Made by a program: the position numbers and the translations under genes. Of a stretch of DNA of 64,000 bases, positions 15,366-23,815 are shown piece by piece (the first letter of the stretch is position 1; each line of letters starts with the position of its first letter). The DNA is taken from assembly GCA_964605235.1 (NCBI GenBank), contig CAZSBB010000007.1:1-64000 (forward strand), written 5' to 3'. The notes beneath the pieces were generated by a model that had not been told where the DNA came from, searched no databases, and saw only the letters and a program-made list of their open reading frames with translations. Origin of the DNA: CAZSBB01 sp964605235 (GTDB lineage: Bacteria; Planctomycetota; Phycisphaerae; Phycisphaerales; Phycisphaeraceae).

Positions 15366-17354
15366 ATGTCGTTTGCTCTGTTGTGCCGTTGTTCCTCCAC
15401 CTGCAAATCCCTGCTCACCACCGGCGCGCTCGCCTGCGCGCTGAGCGTGCCGACCGTCGCGCAAGCTGCCGCTGACGATGCGCCGGCCTCCACCGCGGAC
15501 ACACCCGCCGTTGCCAGTGAAGAAGCGGCGCCCGCCGACGCCAAGGTGCAGACCACCCAGGCGGTGGTCGTCAGCGCCACGCGCGTGGAAACCCCCGTCG
15601 AGCAGGTCGGCTCCAGCATCACCACCATCGACAGCAACGAACTGGAACGCAAGCAGCCCGTGCGCGTCATCGACGCCCTGACCAGCGTGCCGGGCCTGCA
15701 GGTCCGCAGCAACGGCGGGCTCGGCGGCAACACCAGCTTCTTCATGCGCGGCACCGACTCCGACCACACCATGTTCCTGCTCGATGGCATCCCCATGCAT
15801 GACGTGTCGAGCACCAATGGCGCCCACGCCATCAATCACCTGTCCGCCGACGGGCTCGAACGCATCGAAGTCCTGCGCGGCCCGCAATCCACCCTCTATG
15901 GCTCGGACGCCATCGGCGGCGTGGTCAACCTCGTCACCCGCAAAGGTTCGGGCAAACCCACCTTCACCTACTCCCAGGAAGTCGGCTCCTTCGACACCTA
16001 CATCGAACGCGCCGGCTTCAGCGGCGGCGATGACTTCCTCAACTACCACTTCAACCTCACCCGCATCGACGCCAACCCGTATTCATCCCGCAACACCAAC
16101 ACCGAAACCGATCCCTACCAGAACACCTCCTTCGGCGGGCGGGTGGGGATGGACTTCTCGGAAAACTTTGCTGTGGATCTCGTCGGGCGCGTCATCGACG
16201 CCGACGTGGAGTTTGACGACGGCGTGGTGGGCGTGTCGCAGACCGAGTATCAGCAGTACATCTTCAAGGTCGAGCCGCGCCTCGTGCTCGCCGACGGCAG
16301 GTGGGAGCAACGCCTGTCCCTGTGGGTCAATCGCGTCGAGCGCGACAACACCGGCATCGGCTTCTCCTATCCCTCCGACTTCAACGGCACCAACTTCGGC
16401 GTCGACTGGCAGCACACGCTCTACCTCACCGAAGCCCACACCGTGACCGCCGGCTTCGAGTATGAAGCTCAGGACGCCAACTTCTTCTCCCCCGCGTCGC
16501 CCAATCGGCTGCGCGCCAACACCCGTAATTTCGCCTTCTATCTTCAGGACCAGATCAAGCTCCTCGAAGACTTGTTCGTCACCCTGGGCGTGCGCGTCGA
16601 TGATCACCGCGACTTCGGCACCGAAGCCACCTACCGTGCCGCGGGCGTCTACCACCTGCGCGCCACCGGCACCGCCTTCCGCGCCAGCGTGGGCAGCGGC
16701 TTCAAAGCGCCGACCCTCTCGGAACTCTACGACACCAGCTTTGGCAGCAATAACCCCAACCTCCAGGCGGAGCATTCGGTGGGGTTTGACGCCGGCGTCG
16801 AACAACAGCTCTTTGGCGACCTGCTGGTCGTCGGGGCGACGTACTTCCAGAATGAAGTCAGCGACAACATCGTGGCGGTGTTCAACGGCATCGGCTTCGT
16901 CAACACCAATGTCGAAGACACCCGCACCCGCGGCGTGGAAACCTTCCTCACCATCACCCCCAGCGAAAACATCCACCTGCGTTTCCATTACACCTACACC
17001 GACACCGAAGCCCTCGCCGCCGCGTCGTTCGGCATCACCCAGGGCGCCCGGCTGCTGCGGCGCCCGCTGCATGCCGCCGGCGCTGACCTGAGCTTTGATT
17101 TCCTCGAAAAGCGCGGCAACGTCACCGTGGGGCTGATTTACGTGGGCGATCGGGACGACCTCGACCCCGCCACCTTCACCACGGTCAACAATCCCGATTA
17201 CCTGGTGGTCAACGTCAGCGGCAGCTACAAGCTCTGCGCTCACGCCGAGCTGTTCGCCCGCGTGGAGAACCTGTTCAATCACAACTATGAGGATGTGCTG
17301 GGCTTCAACAATTCACCGGTCGCCGGCTACGGCGGGGTGAAATTTACCTTCTGA
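15366..17354 (+). CDS. btuB: TonB-dependent outer-membrane receptor, vitamin B12 (BtuB-like)
   Basis: Outer-membrane beta-barrel receptor of 662 residues that imports a scarce nutrient using energy from TonB. The N-terminal signal peptide is MSFALLCRCSS...ALACALSVPTVAQAA. A TonB-box-like AVVVSATRVETP precedes the plug domain (SSITTIDSNELERKQPVRV, LRGPQSTLYGSDAIGGVVNLVTRKG). The barrel ends VAGYGGVKFTF with a terminal Phe. The upstream cobalamin riboswitch makes vitamin B12 or another corrinoid the likely ligand. exbB, exbD and tonB follow after a terminator and a repeat-rich gap. The start at 15366 is chosen for the signal peptide; in-frame codons further upstream lie in the riboswitch leader. 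Confidence 0.9.
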   Translation: MSFALLCRCSSTCKSLLTTGALACALSVPTVAQAAADDAPASTADTPAVASEEAAPADAKVQTTQAVVVSATRVETPVEQVGSSITTIDSNELERKQPVRVIDALTSVPGLQVRSNGGLGGNTSFFMRGTDSDHTMFLLDGIPMHDVSSTNGAHAINHLSADGLERIEVLRGPQSTLYGSDAIGGVVNLVTRKGSGKPTFTYSQEVGSFDTYIERAGFSGGDDFLNYHFNLTRIDANPYSSRNTNTETDPYQNTSFGGRVGMDFSENFAVDLVGRVIDADVEFDDGVVGVSQTEYQQYIFKVEPRLVLADGRWEQRLSLWVNRVERDNTGIGFSYPSDFNGTNFGVDWQHTLYLTEAHTVTAGFEYEAQDANFFSPASPNRLRANTRNFAFYLQDQIKLLEDLFVTLGVRVDDHRDFGTEATYRAAGVYHLRATGTAFRASVGSGFKAPTLSELYDTSFGSNNPNLQAEHSVGFDAGVEQQLFGDLLVVGATYFQNEVSDNIVAVFNGIGFVNTNVEDTRTRGVETFLTITPSENIHLRFHYTYTDTEALAAASFGITQGARLLRRPLHAAGADLSFDFLEKRGNVTVGLIYVGDRDDLDPATFTTVNNPDYLVVNVSGSYKLCAHAELFARVENLFNHNYEDVLGFNNSPVAGYGGVKFTF

Positions 17355-17362
17355 CCGCGGCC

Positions 17363-17445
17363 GCGCGGCGGGGACGCCCCCGGAATATTTCCCAACCGGA
17401 AGTATTCCGCTTCAGTCCCTGGAGCGCCCCGCCGCGCGTCTTTTT
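17363..17445 (+). terminator. Long intrinsic terminator of btuB with nested stem
   Basis: CGCGCGGCGGGG (17363-17374) is perfectly complementary to CCCCGCCGCGCG (17427-17438), followed by TCTTTTT. An inner stem GGAATA/TATTCC sits in the loop. It starts nine bases after the stop codon and would separate the riboswitch-controlled receptor from the exbB-exbD-tonB operon. Confidence 0.88.
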
Positions 17446-17472
17446 GAGCTGGGCAGACCGCAAGATCATTCG

Positions 17473-17757
17473 TCACCGAGAAACACCGAGAAACACCGAG
17501 AGCACCGAGAGCACCGAGTAGAAGATGAGCAAGGCCAACGCATGTACCGTTTTACGAGCCCCGCGCGTGAGAAAGGGGTTGCGGCGCAGCCGCAGAGTCT
17601 GGCGTGGGGTCAGCACCCGCTTGCTGACGCGCGCGGCTCGTTCAGCAATGGATACATGCGTTGGCCCGGGGAAGAGGAGTGATGCAGGCTGACAGCGGCA
17701 GGACCACTGATTTTCTCCTGCGTTTTCTCTGTGTTCTCTGTGCCTCGGTGGTGAAAA
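17473..17757. repeat. CACCGAG-type repeat region enclosing a ~130-bp nested palindrome
   Basis: A direct-repeat tract of CACCGAGA units (about 17476-17518) lies left of the palindrome, and an inverted counterpart (CTCTGTGTTCTCTGTGCCTC, then GGTGGTG, about 17730-17757) lies right of it. Between them nested perfect arms are present: CCAACGCATGTA/TACATGCGTTGG (17535-17546/17653-17664), ACGAGCC/GGCTCGT (17554-17560/17635-17641) and CGCGCGT/ACGCGCG (17562-17568/17627-17633). A further GCGGC-GCA-GCCGC hairpin sits in the middle. Open frames across it give low-complexity peptides and are not genes. Confidence 0.8.
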
Positions 17758-17788
17758 TCCGCCGGCACGAACGGGATGGATTTTCGCC

Positions 17789-18409
17789 ATGAGCCAATGG
17801 ATCGAAAAAGGCGGGCCGTTGATGTGGCCCCTGCTGGCGTGTTCGATCCTCGCGCTCACCGTGGCGTGGGAACGCACGTGGTTCTTTTTTCGCTGGAAGC
17901 TGCGCCTGCGGCCCAATGAAGTAGACGCCATTCTCGCCGACGCCCGCAGCGGCGATCTCCGCAGCGCACTGCGCCGCGCGGACGCCTGTGCGGATCCGAC
18001 CGCCCAGATGCTCGCCGAGGGTTTGCGGCATCTCGATGCCGGGCTGACCGAGTGCATGCAGAACCTGGCGGCGCGGCAGATGGATCAGTTGCGGCGCGGG
18101 TTAGGACTGCTCGACACCATCATCACGCTCGGACCCTTGCTGGGCATTCTGGGCACGGTGACGGGCATCATTTCCAGCTTCGATCTGCTGGGCGACAGCG
18201 GCGTGCAGGAGCCCCGCGCGGTGCTGGCGGGCATCGCCGTGGCGCTGATCACCACCGCGGCAGGTTTGACGGTCGCCATCATCGCCCTGATTCCCTACAA
18301 CTTTTTCAACGGCCTGGCGCAGCGGCACCGACGCCGGCTGGAGGAAGCGGGCACGCAACTGGAACTGACCCAACGGCGCGCGGCGCGGGAGGGTCAACAT
18401 GCAGCTTGA
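17789..18409 (+). CDS. exbB: ExbB-type proton channel subunit (MotA/TolQ/ExbB family)
   Basis: Inner-membrane subunit, 206 residues, of the ExbB-ExbD motor that energises TonB with the proton gradient. The N-terminal membrane helix is PLMWPLLACSILALTVAWERTWFFF. It is followed by a cytoplasmic loop and two further membrane helices containing TIITLGPLLGILGTVTGIISSF, the family hallmark, and AGIAVALITTAAGLTVAIIALIPYNFF. The C-terminus is basic. The gene overlaps exbD by 11 bp and exbD overlaps tonB by 4 bp, so the three are translationally coupled. Together with btuB they form a dedicated corrinoid uptake unit (inference from proximity). Confidence 0.93.
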   Translation: MSQWIEKGGPLMWPLLACSILALTVAWERTWFFFRWKLRLRPNEVDAILADARSGDLRSALRRADACADPTAQMLAEGLRHLDAGLTECMQNLAARQMDQLRRGLGLLDTIITLGPLLGILGTVTGIISSFDLLGDSGVQEPRAVLAGIAVALITTAAGLTVAIIALIPYNFFNGLAQRHRRRLEEAGTQLELTQRRAAREGQHAA

Positions 18410-18836
18410 GCAGACCATGCCCGCCAGGGGCGCGCGGATCGAAATGATCCCCATGATGGATGTGGTGTTCCAACTGCTGGTGTTCTTCATCTACGCCATG
18501 CTGGCGATGGTGCTGCATCGGGGCATGAAGGTGAACCTGCCGTTCGCTTCCAGCAGCATGAATGATCGCCAGGAGTATGTGGCGGTGAGCATCACCAAAG
18601 CGAATGAACTGTTCGTCAACCGCGTGCCGACGACGCTCGAAGGTCTGCCGGCCGCGGTGCAGCAGGCGCGCGAGGCGGCGCCGACAGACGGCACTACCGC
18701 GCGCGAGCCGTTGCCGGTGTTCATCAGCGGCGATCGGGATGCCGACCTGGGCATCGCCTTGCAGGTGTTGGACCGGTTGCGGCAGGCGTCGATTCATGAG
18801 GTGGCGTTTGAAACCCGGGAGCAACCTGGCCAATGA
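18399..18836 (+). CDS. exbD: ExbD/TolR-family biopolymer transport protein
   Basis: Inner-membrane partner of ExbB, 145 residues. A short cytoplasmic N-terminus (ARGARIEMIPMMDVVFQLLVFFIYAML) leads into a single membrane helix carrying the conserved Asp of the proton path (MMDVVFQLL). The periplasmic domain includes KVNLPFASSS and VFISGDRDADLGIALQVLDRLRQA, a typical ExbD/TolR fold. It overlaps exbB at its start and tonB at its end. Confidence 0.93.
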   Translation: MQLEQTMPARGARIEMIPMMDVVFQLLVFFIYAMLAMVLHRGMKVNLPFASSSMNDRQEYVAVSITKANELFVNRVPTTLEGLPAAVQQAREAAPTDGTTAREPLPVFISGDRDADLGIALQVLDRLRQASIHEVAFETREQPGQ

Positions 18837-19669
18837 CCCGCACCAACTACGCCCTTGCAGCGCTTTTGTCGGTGTCCCTGCACCTGTCGTTGTGGTTCAC
18901 CGGCATCAGTCGCACCGACGCGCGCCCGGCGTTTGAACTGGGCGATGCGGCTGTGATGTTGTACCTGACGCCCAGCCCTGACAGCACCCCCAGCGAAGCG
19001 ACGCAGCCGGAGGTTTTGCCTGAGGAAGTGACGCCGGTGGAGCAGCCGGTGATGGAGCCGGTGGTGGACACGCCGATCGAGCCGCAGCCGGTCGCGGCCT
19101 TACCGCCGATGCCGCAGGCGGACGATGGCTGGTTGCCGTTGCCGCCGGTGGTGGAGGAGCAGGCTCCCCCGCAGCCGCAGGTGCAGCCGCAGCCGGTGGT
19201 GCAGCCGGAGCCACAGGAAGTGGAGCCGCAGCCGCTGGAACCGCAGCCGGCGGTGGAAGCTCAGCCGCGCGTGACGGAGCAGCCAACGCCCGCGCCTCAG
19301 CCGGCGCCGCAGCAGCCCGAGGTGAAGCCGGCTGCGCAGTCAGCGGTCGCCAGTGCCGCCAGCGTGCAGCAGGATGCCGACCAGCAGCAGGCGGGCGTGG
19401 AGGCCGAGGCGCTGGTGAGTCATCTGCATCAACCCAGGTATCCGTTCCTCTCCCGGCGGCGCGGCGAGGAAGGGCAGGCGCAGGTGCTGGTGCGCGTGGA
19501 AGCGGACGGCCGGGTGACGCAGGTGACGCTCGAACACAGCAGTGGATTCGATCGCCTCGACCAGGCGGCTCTCGACGCCTGCCGCAAGTCGCGCTTTGTG
19601 CCCGCCACGGAGAACGGCCAACCCGTCACCTCCTGGGCGCGCGTGCCGTTTGTGTTCTCACTCAAGTAG
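18833..19669 (+). CDS. tonB: TonB energy-transducing protein
   Basis: Periplasm-spanning energy transducer, 278 residues. The order is an N-terminal membrane anchor (YALAALLSVSLHLSLWF), a long Pro/Glu/Gln-rich periplasmic rod (about residues 40-185, many PQP/EPQ repeats), and a C-terminal TonB domain starting near HQPRYPFLSRRRGEEGQ and including GRVTQVTLEHSSGFDRLDQA and SRFVPATENGQPV. This C-terminal domain contacts the TonB box of receptors such as the BtuB-like protein encoded upstream. No terminator is visible after the gene. Confidence 0.92.
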   Translation: MTRTNYALAALLSVSLHLSLWFTGISRTDARPAFELGDAAVMLYLTPSPDSTPSEATQPEVLPEEVTPVEQPVMEPVVDTPIEPQPVAALPPMPQADDGWLPLPPVVEEQAPPQPQVQPQPVVQPEPQEVEPQPLEPQPAVEAQPRVTEQPTPAPQPAPQQPEVKPAAQSAVASAASVQQDADQQQAGVEAEALVSHLHQPRYPFLSRRRGEEGQAQVLVRVEADGRVTQVTLEHSSGFDRLDQAALDACRKSRFVPATENGQPVTSWARVPFVFSLK

Positions 19670-19823
19670 GACGCGAACGCTCCGCCTCATTTCCACCGGC
19701 GCGCACGCTTTAACCATTCATCCATAGACGCGGACACACCGCTGCGCTACCATCCGGCTCGCCCGCGGCAGCGTGCTCGTGCGGCGCAGCTTCGCGTTCG
19801 TGTGTTCCCCAGGAGTTCCCGCC

Positions 19824-20567
19824 ATGTCTTTCGATCTGACCGGCAAAGTCGCCCTCGTCACCGGCGCCAACCGCGGCATCGGCAAAGCCCTCACTGAAGC
19901 CCTGCTCGCCCACGGGGCGGCCAAGGTCTATGCCGCGGTGCGCCAGCCCGCTTCCGCCCAGCCGCTGGTGGATGCTTTGGGTCCCCAGGTCGTGCCCCTG
20001 CGGTTGGATCTCACCAGCGACAGCCAGGTGCGCGAGGCAGCGCAGCAGGCGACCGATGTGCAACTGGTCATCAACAACGGCGGCATCCTCAAGGCCGCCG
20101 ATCCGCTGGCGCCCCATGCCCAGGCAGCGCTGCAGCAGGAGATGGACGTCAACGTCTATGGCCTGATGCGCGTGGCGCAGGCGTTCGCCCCGGTGCTCAA
20201 AGCCAACGGCGGCGGTGCGTTCGTCCAACTCAACTCCGTCGCGTCGCTCAAATGCTTTCCCGACTTCACGACGTACTGCATGTCCAAGGCGGCGGCGTAT
20301 CTGTACACCCAGGGCTTGCGCAGCGCGCTGGCGGCGCAGGGCACGCAGGTCTACAGCATTCACCCCGGCCCCATCGCCACCGACATGGCGCATGACGCCG
20401 GCCTGCACAGCATCGCCGAACCCGCCAGCCAGGTGGGCGAAGCGCTCATTGCCGCCTTCAAGTCCGGCACGCATCAGGTCTGGACCGACACCTTCTCGCG
20501 CCAGATGGGCAGCGCTTACCAGAGTTTCGCCCAGACCATGATTGAGGCGGCAGACAGCGCGGCATGA
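19824..20567 (+). CDS. Short-chain dehydrogenase/reductase (SDR)
   Basis: Cytoplasmic NAD(P)-dependent oxidoreductase of the classical SDR family, 247 residues. TGANRGIG is the cofactor-binding glycine motif. LVINNGG corresponds to NNAG. The active site is Ser in QLNSVASLK plus Tyr/Lys in YCMSKAA. HPGPIATDMA is the conserved post-active-site PG motif. AGGAG lies nine bases before the ATG. The substrate is unknown; no clustering with a pathway is evident. Confidence 0.9.
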   Translation: MSFDLTGKVALVTGANRGIGKALTEALLAHGAAKVYAAVRQPASAQPLVDALGPQVVPLRLDLTSDSQVREAAQQATDVQLVINNGGILKAADPLAPHAQAALQQEMDVNVYGLMRVAQAFAPVLKANGGGAFVQLNSVASLKCFPDFTTYCMSKAAAYLYTQGLRSALAAQGTQVYSIHPGPIATDMAHDAGLHSIAEPASQVGEALIAAFKSGTHQVWTDTFSRQMGSAYQSFAQTMIEAADSAA

Positions 20568-20750
20568 CCGCTTCGTGCCGCGCTCCGTGCAGCCCGCACT
20601 CCAACGCAGCGACAGGCGATGCAGGGGGGCGACGCGAAGAGCATCAGGCTGCGCCCCGTGCGTGTCCAGCGCGCTCAGAACGCGAGCGGCGAGCAATGCG
20701 CGGTGAGCAGCCAGGGTGAGAGGTGTGACAGAAGCGGCGTGGTGGGGTGG

Positions 20751-20860
20751 AAAAAAAACCTCCGCCGCAGGGCTCCGATTCCTGCGGGCGGAGGTGCGCC
20801 ACGGCATTCAGTTTTCAGTGCCGACAAACGCTGCCCGAGGGCTGCGTCCCACACGTCGAC
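20751..20860 (-). ncRNA. Candidate small RNA (~110 nt) ending in a strong intrinsic terminator
   Basis: On the minus strand a promoter-like pair (TTGACA, 18-base spacer, TAGGAT) is followed about 110 nt later by a perfect terminator: CCTGCGGGCGGAGG region (20781-20794) pairing with CCTCCGCCGCAG (20759-20770), then eight T. No start codon with a ribosome-binding site and no plausible protein lies between. The transcript would include a GCAGCCC/GGGCAGC-like hairpin and a GGCA/TGCC stem. I do not recognise it as 6S, SRP, RNase P or tmRNA. The terminator cannot serve the plus-strand SDR gene, because its U-tract lies on the minus strand. Confidence 0.5.
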
Positions 20861-20866
20861 ATGGGT

Positions 20867-20896
20867 ATCCTACGTCTGCCTTCCAACGACTGTCAA
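20867..20896 (-). promoter_or_regulatory. Predicted promoter of the candidate small RNA
   Basis: TTGACA (20891-20896 as complement) is a perfect -35 box, followed after 18 bases by TAGGAT (20867-20872 as complement). The upstream flank 20900-20965 is strikingly AT-rich for this genome, like an UP element. Initiation is expected near 20860. Confidence 0.5.
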
Positions 20897-21097
20897 CGCC
20901 AATCACATGGTCATGTAAAATGATATAAAACATTAATTTGTAATATTTTGTATTTTTTCCAGAGGGCTTCCACAGGCTATTCATGCACAACGTAAGCTGA
21001 TCGACAGCAGCCCTTTGCGGTTACGCTGACGGCGGTGGGGAAGAATCGCAAAATCGCCCGGTGAATTCAGGGTTTGAAATCGGAGCAGCGGCAACCG

Positions 21098-21532
21098 ATG
21101 AGCAGAGAGGTGACGGTGGCGGTGGGGGCGTTGATCGCGCAGCGGGAAGGGCTGTGGCGTTTGCTGGTCGCTCAGCGGCCTCACGACACCGTGCTGCCGG
21201 GGCTCTGGGAGCTGCCCGGGGGGAAGGTGGAGCCCGGGGAATCGCTGCAAGATTGTGTCGTTCGGGAGTTTATGGAAGAGTTGGCGCTGGGGGTGCGGGT
21301 CACCGGGGCGCTGGAGCCGATTTCGCATGCTTATGCGCATGCTCAGGTGACGCTGCATCCGTTCCTGTGCGCGTGGGCGGCCGGGGAGCCGCGCTGTGTG
21401 CAGGTGGAGGCCTATCGCTGGGTGAGTGCCCAGGAGCTGGCGTGCTTGCCATTCCCTGCCGCCAACGACGAGCTTATGCGCAGGCTGGGAAAACACTTAG
21501 AGCAGCTATCGGGCGGAGTGGAAGCGGGCTGA
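21098..21532 (+). CDS. Nudix hydrolase, MutT-like (8-oxo-dGTP diphosphatase type)
   Basis: Predicted nucleotide-pool sanitising or similar Nudix hydrolase of 144 residues. The Nudix box reads GGKVEPGESLQDCVVREFMEELAL. Its two key glutamates in REFMEE and the upstream G/E spacing are intact, but the final Gly of the consensus (EExG) is Ala here. WELPGGKVEPGES and the N-terminal VAVGALIAQREG strand fit MutT-type enzymes that hydrolyse 8-oxo-dGTP. A TTG codon 24 bases upstream is possible, but the ATG at 21098 starts at the expected first beta-strand and has GGAG about 12 bases before it. Confidence 0.82.
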   Translation: MSREVTVAVGALIAQREGLWRLLVAQRPHDTVLPGLWELPGGKVEPGESLQDCVVREFMEELALGVRVTGALEPISHAYAHAQVTLHPFLCAWAAGEPRCVQVEAYRWVSAQELACLPFPAANDELMRRLGKHLEQLSGGVEAG

Positions 21533-21732
21533 AACGCGCCTGCAGGGCGGCATTTCGTTGACTGTGGCTTGGCTGGACGTAAGCGGGTCTAGCTCTGTGG
21601 GTCGATGCCCGTCCTCCCGAACTGGTACGCCGGGCAGCCGGCAGTCACGAAGCATCACGAACATAACCTGTTTTATCAAAGCAGTTTGAGATAAATCTGG
21701 TGTAATTCAGATGGCTGGCACTTAAAATGGGC

Positions 21733-21770
21733 TTGACTGTATCGGTATGTTTTTAATATCATATCGATAC
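21733..21770 (+). promoter_or_regulatory. Promoter and operator palindrome of the GntR/LacI-type regulator
   Basis: GTATCGGTATG (21739-21749) and CATATCGATAC (21760-21770) form an inverted repeat of 11-base arms with one mismatch and a 10-base spacer. TTGACT (21733-21738) is a -35 candidate and TAATAT (21754-21759) or TATCAT (21757-21762) a -10 candidate, so the palindrome covers the promoter. It ends 16 bases before the GTG start, consistent with autorepression. The rest of the 250-bp gap shows no gene. Confidence 0.65.
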
Positions 21771-21786
21771 AAAGTGGAGCCAGCCG

Positions 21787-22905
21787 GTGGCCAAGCCTCT
21801 TGCCGCAACCAAGCACTTTCGACTGACGCAGGACCTGCGCCGGCGGGTGCAGACCATGGCGCCCGGCGAGCCCATCGACAGCGTGGACCGCATCAAGCAG
21901 CAGTACCAGGTTTCGCAGGCGACGGTCTCGCAGGCCTTGCAGCGTTTGCAGCGGGAGGGGTTGATTCACCGACCCGCCGGCTGCAAGCGGATGCTGGTGT
22001 GCGAGTATCGCCCCAAGGCGTTGTACCGCGTGGCGTTGGTGCGCCCGAGCTGGCCTTCGCCGGACTTTGACGCGGTGGCGCGGTCGATCGTGGCGGGGGG
22101 CGAAAGCCGGGGCTGGCGGTTTGATACGCATGTCACCGCGGACGATCTGACCGAGCTGGATCTGGAGCGGGTGCTGGGCGATGCGGATGGCGGGGTGTTT
22201 CTCTCCAGCCGGGATCGCTTGCCGGACCATGTCGCGTCGGCGTTGGTGGGAACGCGCCGGCCGACGGTTTGTGCGCTGGAAGTGCCCGCGCTGCAGGGAG
22301 TCAGCGGGGTCAATGTGAACGATCTGGAAGTCGGGCGCCTGGCGACCCAGCATCTGCTGGATCGGGGGCATCGGCAGATTGTCTGCGTGATCAGCGAGCC
22401 GCCGTCGCGGTCCATTCGAGAGCGGGCGGAGGGGTTTCGCACCGCGCTGCAGACGGCACTCAAGCTCGATCCTGCCCAACTCGACGACCGGGTCATCGCC
22501 TGCGGGGTGCGCTATGGCCAGAACAGCATCCAGGTCACGCATCAGGCGTTCCGCCAGTGGCTCATGCGCAGCGATCGTCCCCGGGTGACCGGCGTGGTGT
22601 GTGTGGCGTGGACCGGCGCGCTGGCGGTGATGACCGCCCTGCGCGAAGTCGGCAACTGGCAGACGCCCGGCGACGTGAGCGTCATCACCTACGCCGGCGA
22701 ATCGCTGCATATGCCTTACCTCAATCCGCCGCTCTCGGCCGTAGAAGCCGATATGGGGGCCTACGGCCGAGCGGTGATTGATCTGCTGCAGGAACGGCTG
22801 ACTGATGCGACCGCCGGGCCGCGGCATCTGCGCATTGGCCCGCGCCTGGTGGTCCGCCAAAGCACAATTCCCGTTCAGGAGTCGGTCCATCCCTACGGCG
22901 TCTGA
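21787..22905 (+). CDS. Transcriptional regulator: GntR winged-helix with LacI/PBP1-like sensor domain
   Basis: DNA-binding regulator of 372 residues. The N-terminal winged helix-turn-helix is GntR-like (SVDRIKQQYQVSQATVSQALQRLQREGLIHRP). The remainder is a LacI-type periplasmic-binding fold (ALVRPSWPSPDFDAVARSI, VNVNDLEVGRLATQHLLDRGH, GVVCVAWTGALAVMTALREVG, VSVITYAGES). This architecture is common for sugar-responsive regulators in planctomycetes and relatives. Translation starts at GTG with GGAG seven bases upstream. It lies directly before a pseudopilin, beta-helix and glycoside hydrolase series that it may control, and is preceded by its own likely operator. Confidence 0.87.
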   Translation: MAKPLAATKHFRLTQDLRRRVQTMAPGEPIDSVDRIKQQYQVSQATVSQALQRLQREGLIHRPAGCKRMLVCEYRPKALYRVALVRPSWPSPDFDAVARSIVAGGESRGWRFDTHVTADDLTELDLERVLGDADGGVFLSSRDRLPDHVASALVGTRRPTVCALEVPALQGVSGVNVNDLEVGRLATQHLLDRGHRQIVCVISEPPSRSIRERAEGFRTALQTALKLDPAQLDDRVIACGVRYGQNSIQVTHQAFRQWLMRSDRPRVTGVVCVAWTGALAVMTALREVGNWQTPGDVSVITYAGESLHMPYLNPPLSAVEADMGAYGRAVIDLLQERLTDATAGPRHLRIGPRLVVRQSTIPVQESVHPYGV

Positions 22906-22931
22906 TTGTCAGCCGCCACGGAGTTCAAGTC

Positions 22932-23732
22932 ATGACTTGCTCAACTCATTCTCCACGTTCGGCTGGTTTCACCTTGATCGAATTGCTGGTGGTCATGTCC
23001 ATCATCGCGCTGCTCATCGGCATCCTGCTGCCGGCGTTGCAGAAAGCGCGCGAAGCAAGCCGGGCGGTGCAGTGCCTGAGCAACCAGCGCCAACTGGGCG
23101 TCGCCAGCATCGCCTACGCCCACGAGGAGAAGAATGTCTTCGCCATCCACATCGGCTGGGTGGCGGCCCACAGCCGGTTTTACTACTGGGATCGCCTGAT
23201 CTCGCGCCATCTGGGCTTGTCGGATGTCAGCCACACCGTCAATGAATCCAACCCGCCCAGCGCCAAGTCGCCCGTGCTCACCTGCCCCAGTGAAAAGCTG
23301 GGCGCGGAGGTGCCCGCCGGTTTCCATCGCCGGTCGTACACGCTCAATGAAATGAACATCGGCACGCCGCGCTACGGCATCGTCATGGCGTTTGGCGCTT
23401 ACAACGCCAAGATGAATCCGATTCGGCTCGACAACGTGGAACGTCCCTCGGCCGCCATCCTCGCCGGCGAACGCCGCGACACCGCGCCCACCGCCACCAC
23501 CACCACGCAGAACCTGCAATGGTTCCAGGCTTTTGGCACCCTCGTGGCCCCGCACACCACCACCATCACTTTCGCCAACACCCCGCAGTTCGTTTATCCC
23601 GACGACACCATCGTCCACCATGGAAACGCCATGGCGACCCTCCTGGTCGATGGCCATGGCGCGCTGCTGAACCCCGCCACCTTCCACACGGCCGCCACCG
23701 GCTACATGTGGAAGAACCGCAACCGCGACTGA
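22932..23732 (+). CDS. Pseudopilin-like protein with prepilin cleavage site and H-X9-DG motif
   Basis: A 266-residue protein with a type IV prepilin N-terminus: a short leader ending AG, then FTLIELLVVMSIIALLIGILLPAL (Glu at +5), then KAREASRAVQCLSNQRQLG. This is the planctomycete/lentisphaere family annotated as prepilin-type N-terminal cleavage/methylation domain proteins. The C-terminal region has HGNAMATLLVDG, the H-X9-DG signature. Such proteins are exported and anchored through the N-terminal helix; the individual role is unknown. It starts 27 bp after the regulator and is followed by the beta-helix gene. Confidence 0.88.
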   Translation: MTCSTHSPRSAGFTLIELLVVMSIIALLIGILLPALQKAREASRAVQCLSNQRQLGVASIAYAHEEKNVFAIHIGWVAAHSRFYYWDRLISRHLGLSDVSHTVNESNPPSAKSPVLTCPSEKLGAEVPAGFHRRSYTLNEMNIGTPRYGIVMAFGAYNAKMNPIRLDNVERPSAAILAGERRDTAPTATTTTQNLQWFQAFGTLVAPHTTTITFANTPQFVYPDDTIVHHGNAMATLLVDGHGALLNPATFHTAATGYMWKNRNRD

Positions 23733-23815
23733 GGCGTTGTCCCTGATTTCCCCGCCGCCCGTTGCCGTCGTTTCGCCCGCACCCCCAGCCTGCCCTCACT
23801 TACCGGAGTTTCGCC

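Noticed and set aside
17473..18057. Minus-strand open frames over the btuB-exbB gap
   Set aside because: Their peptides (TTEAQRTQR-like, SVLSVFLG-like) are typical translations of intergenic repeats, and they overlap the real exbB gene.
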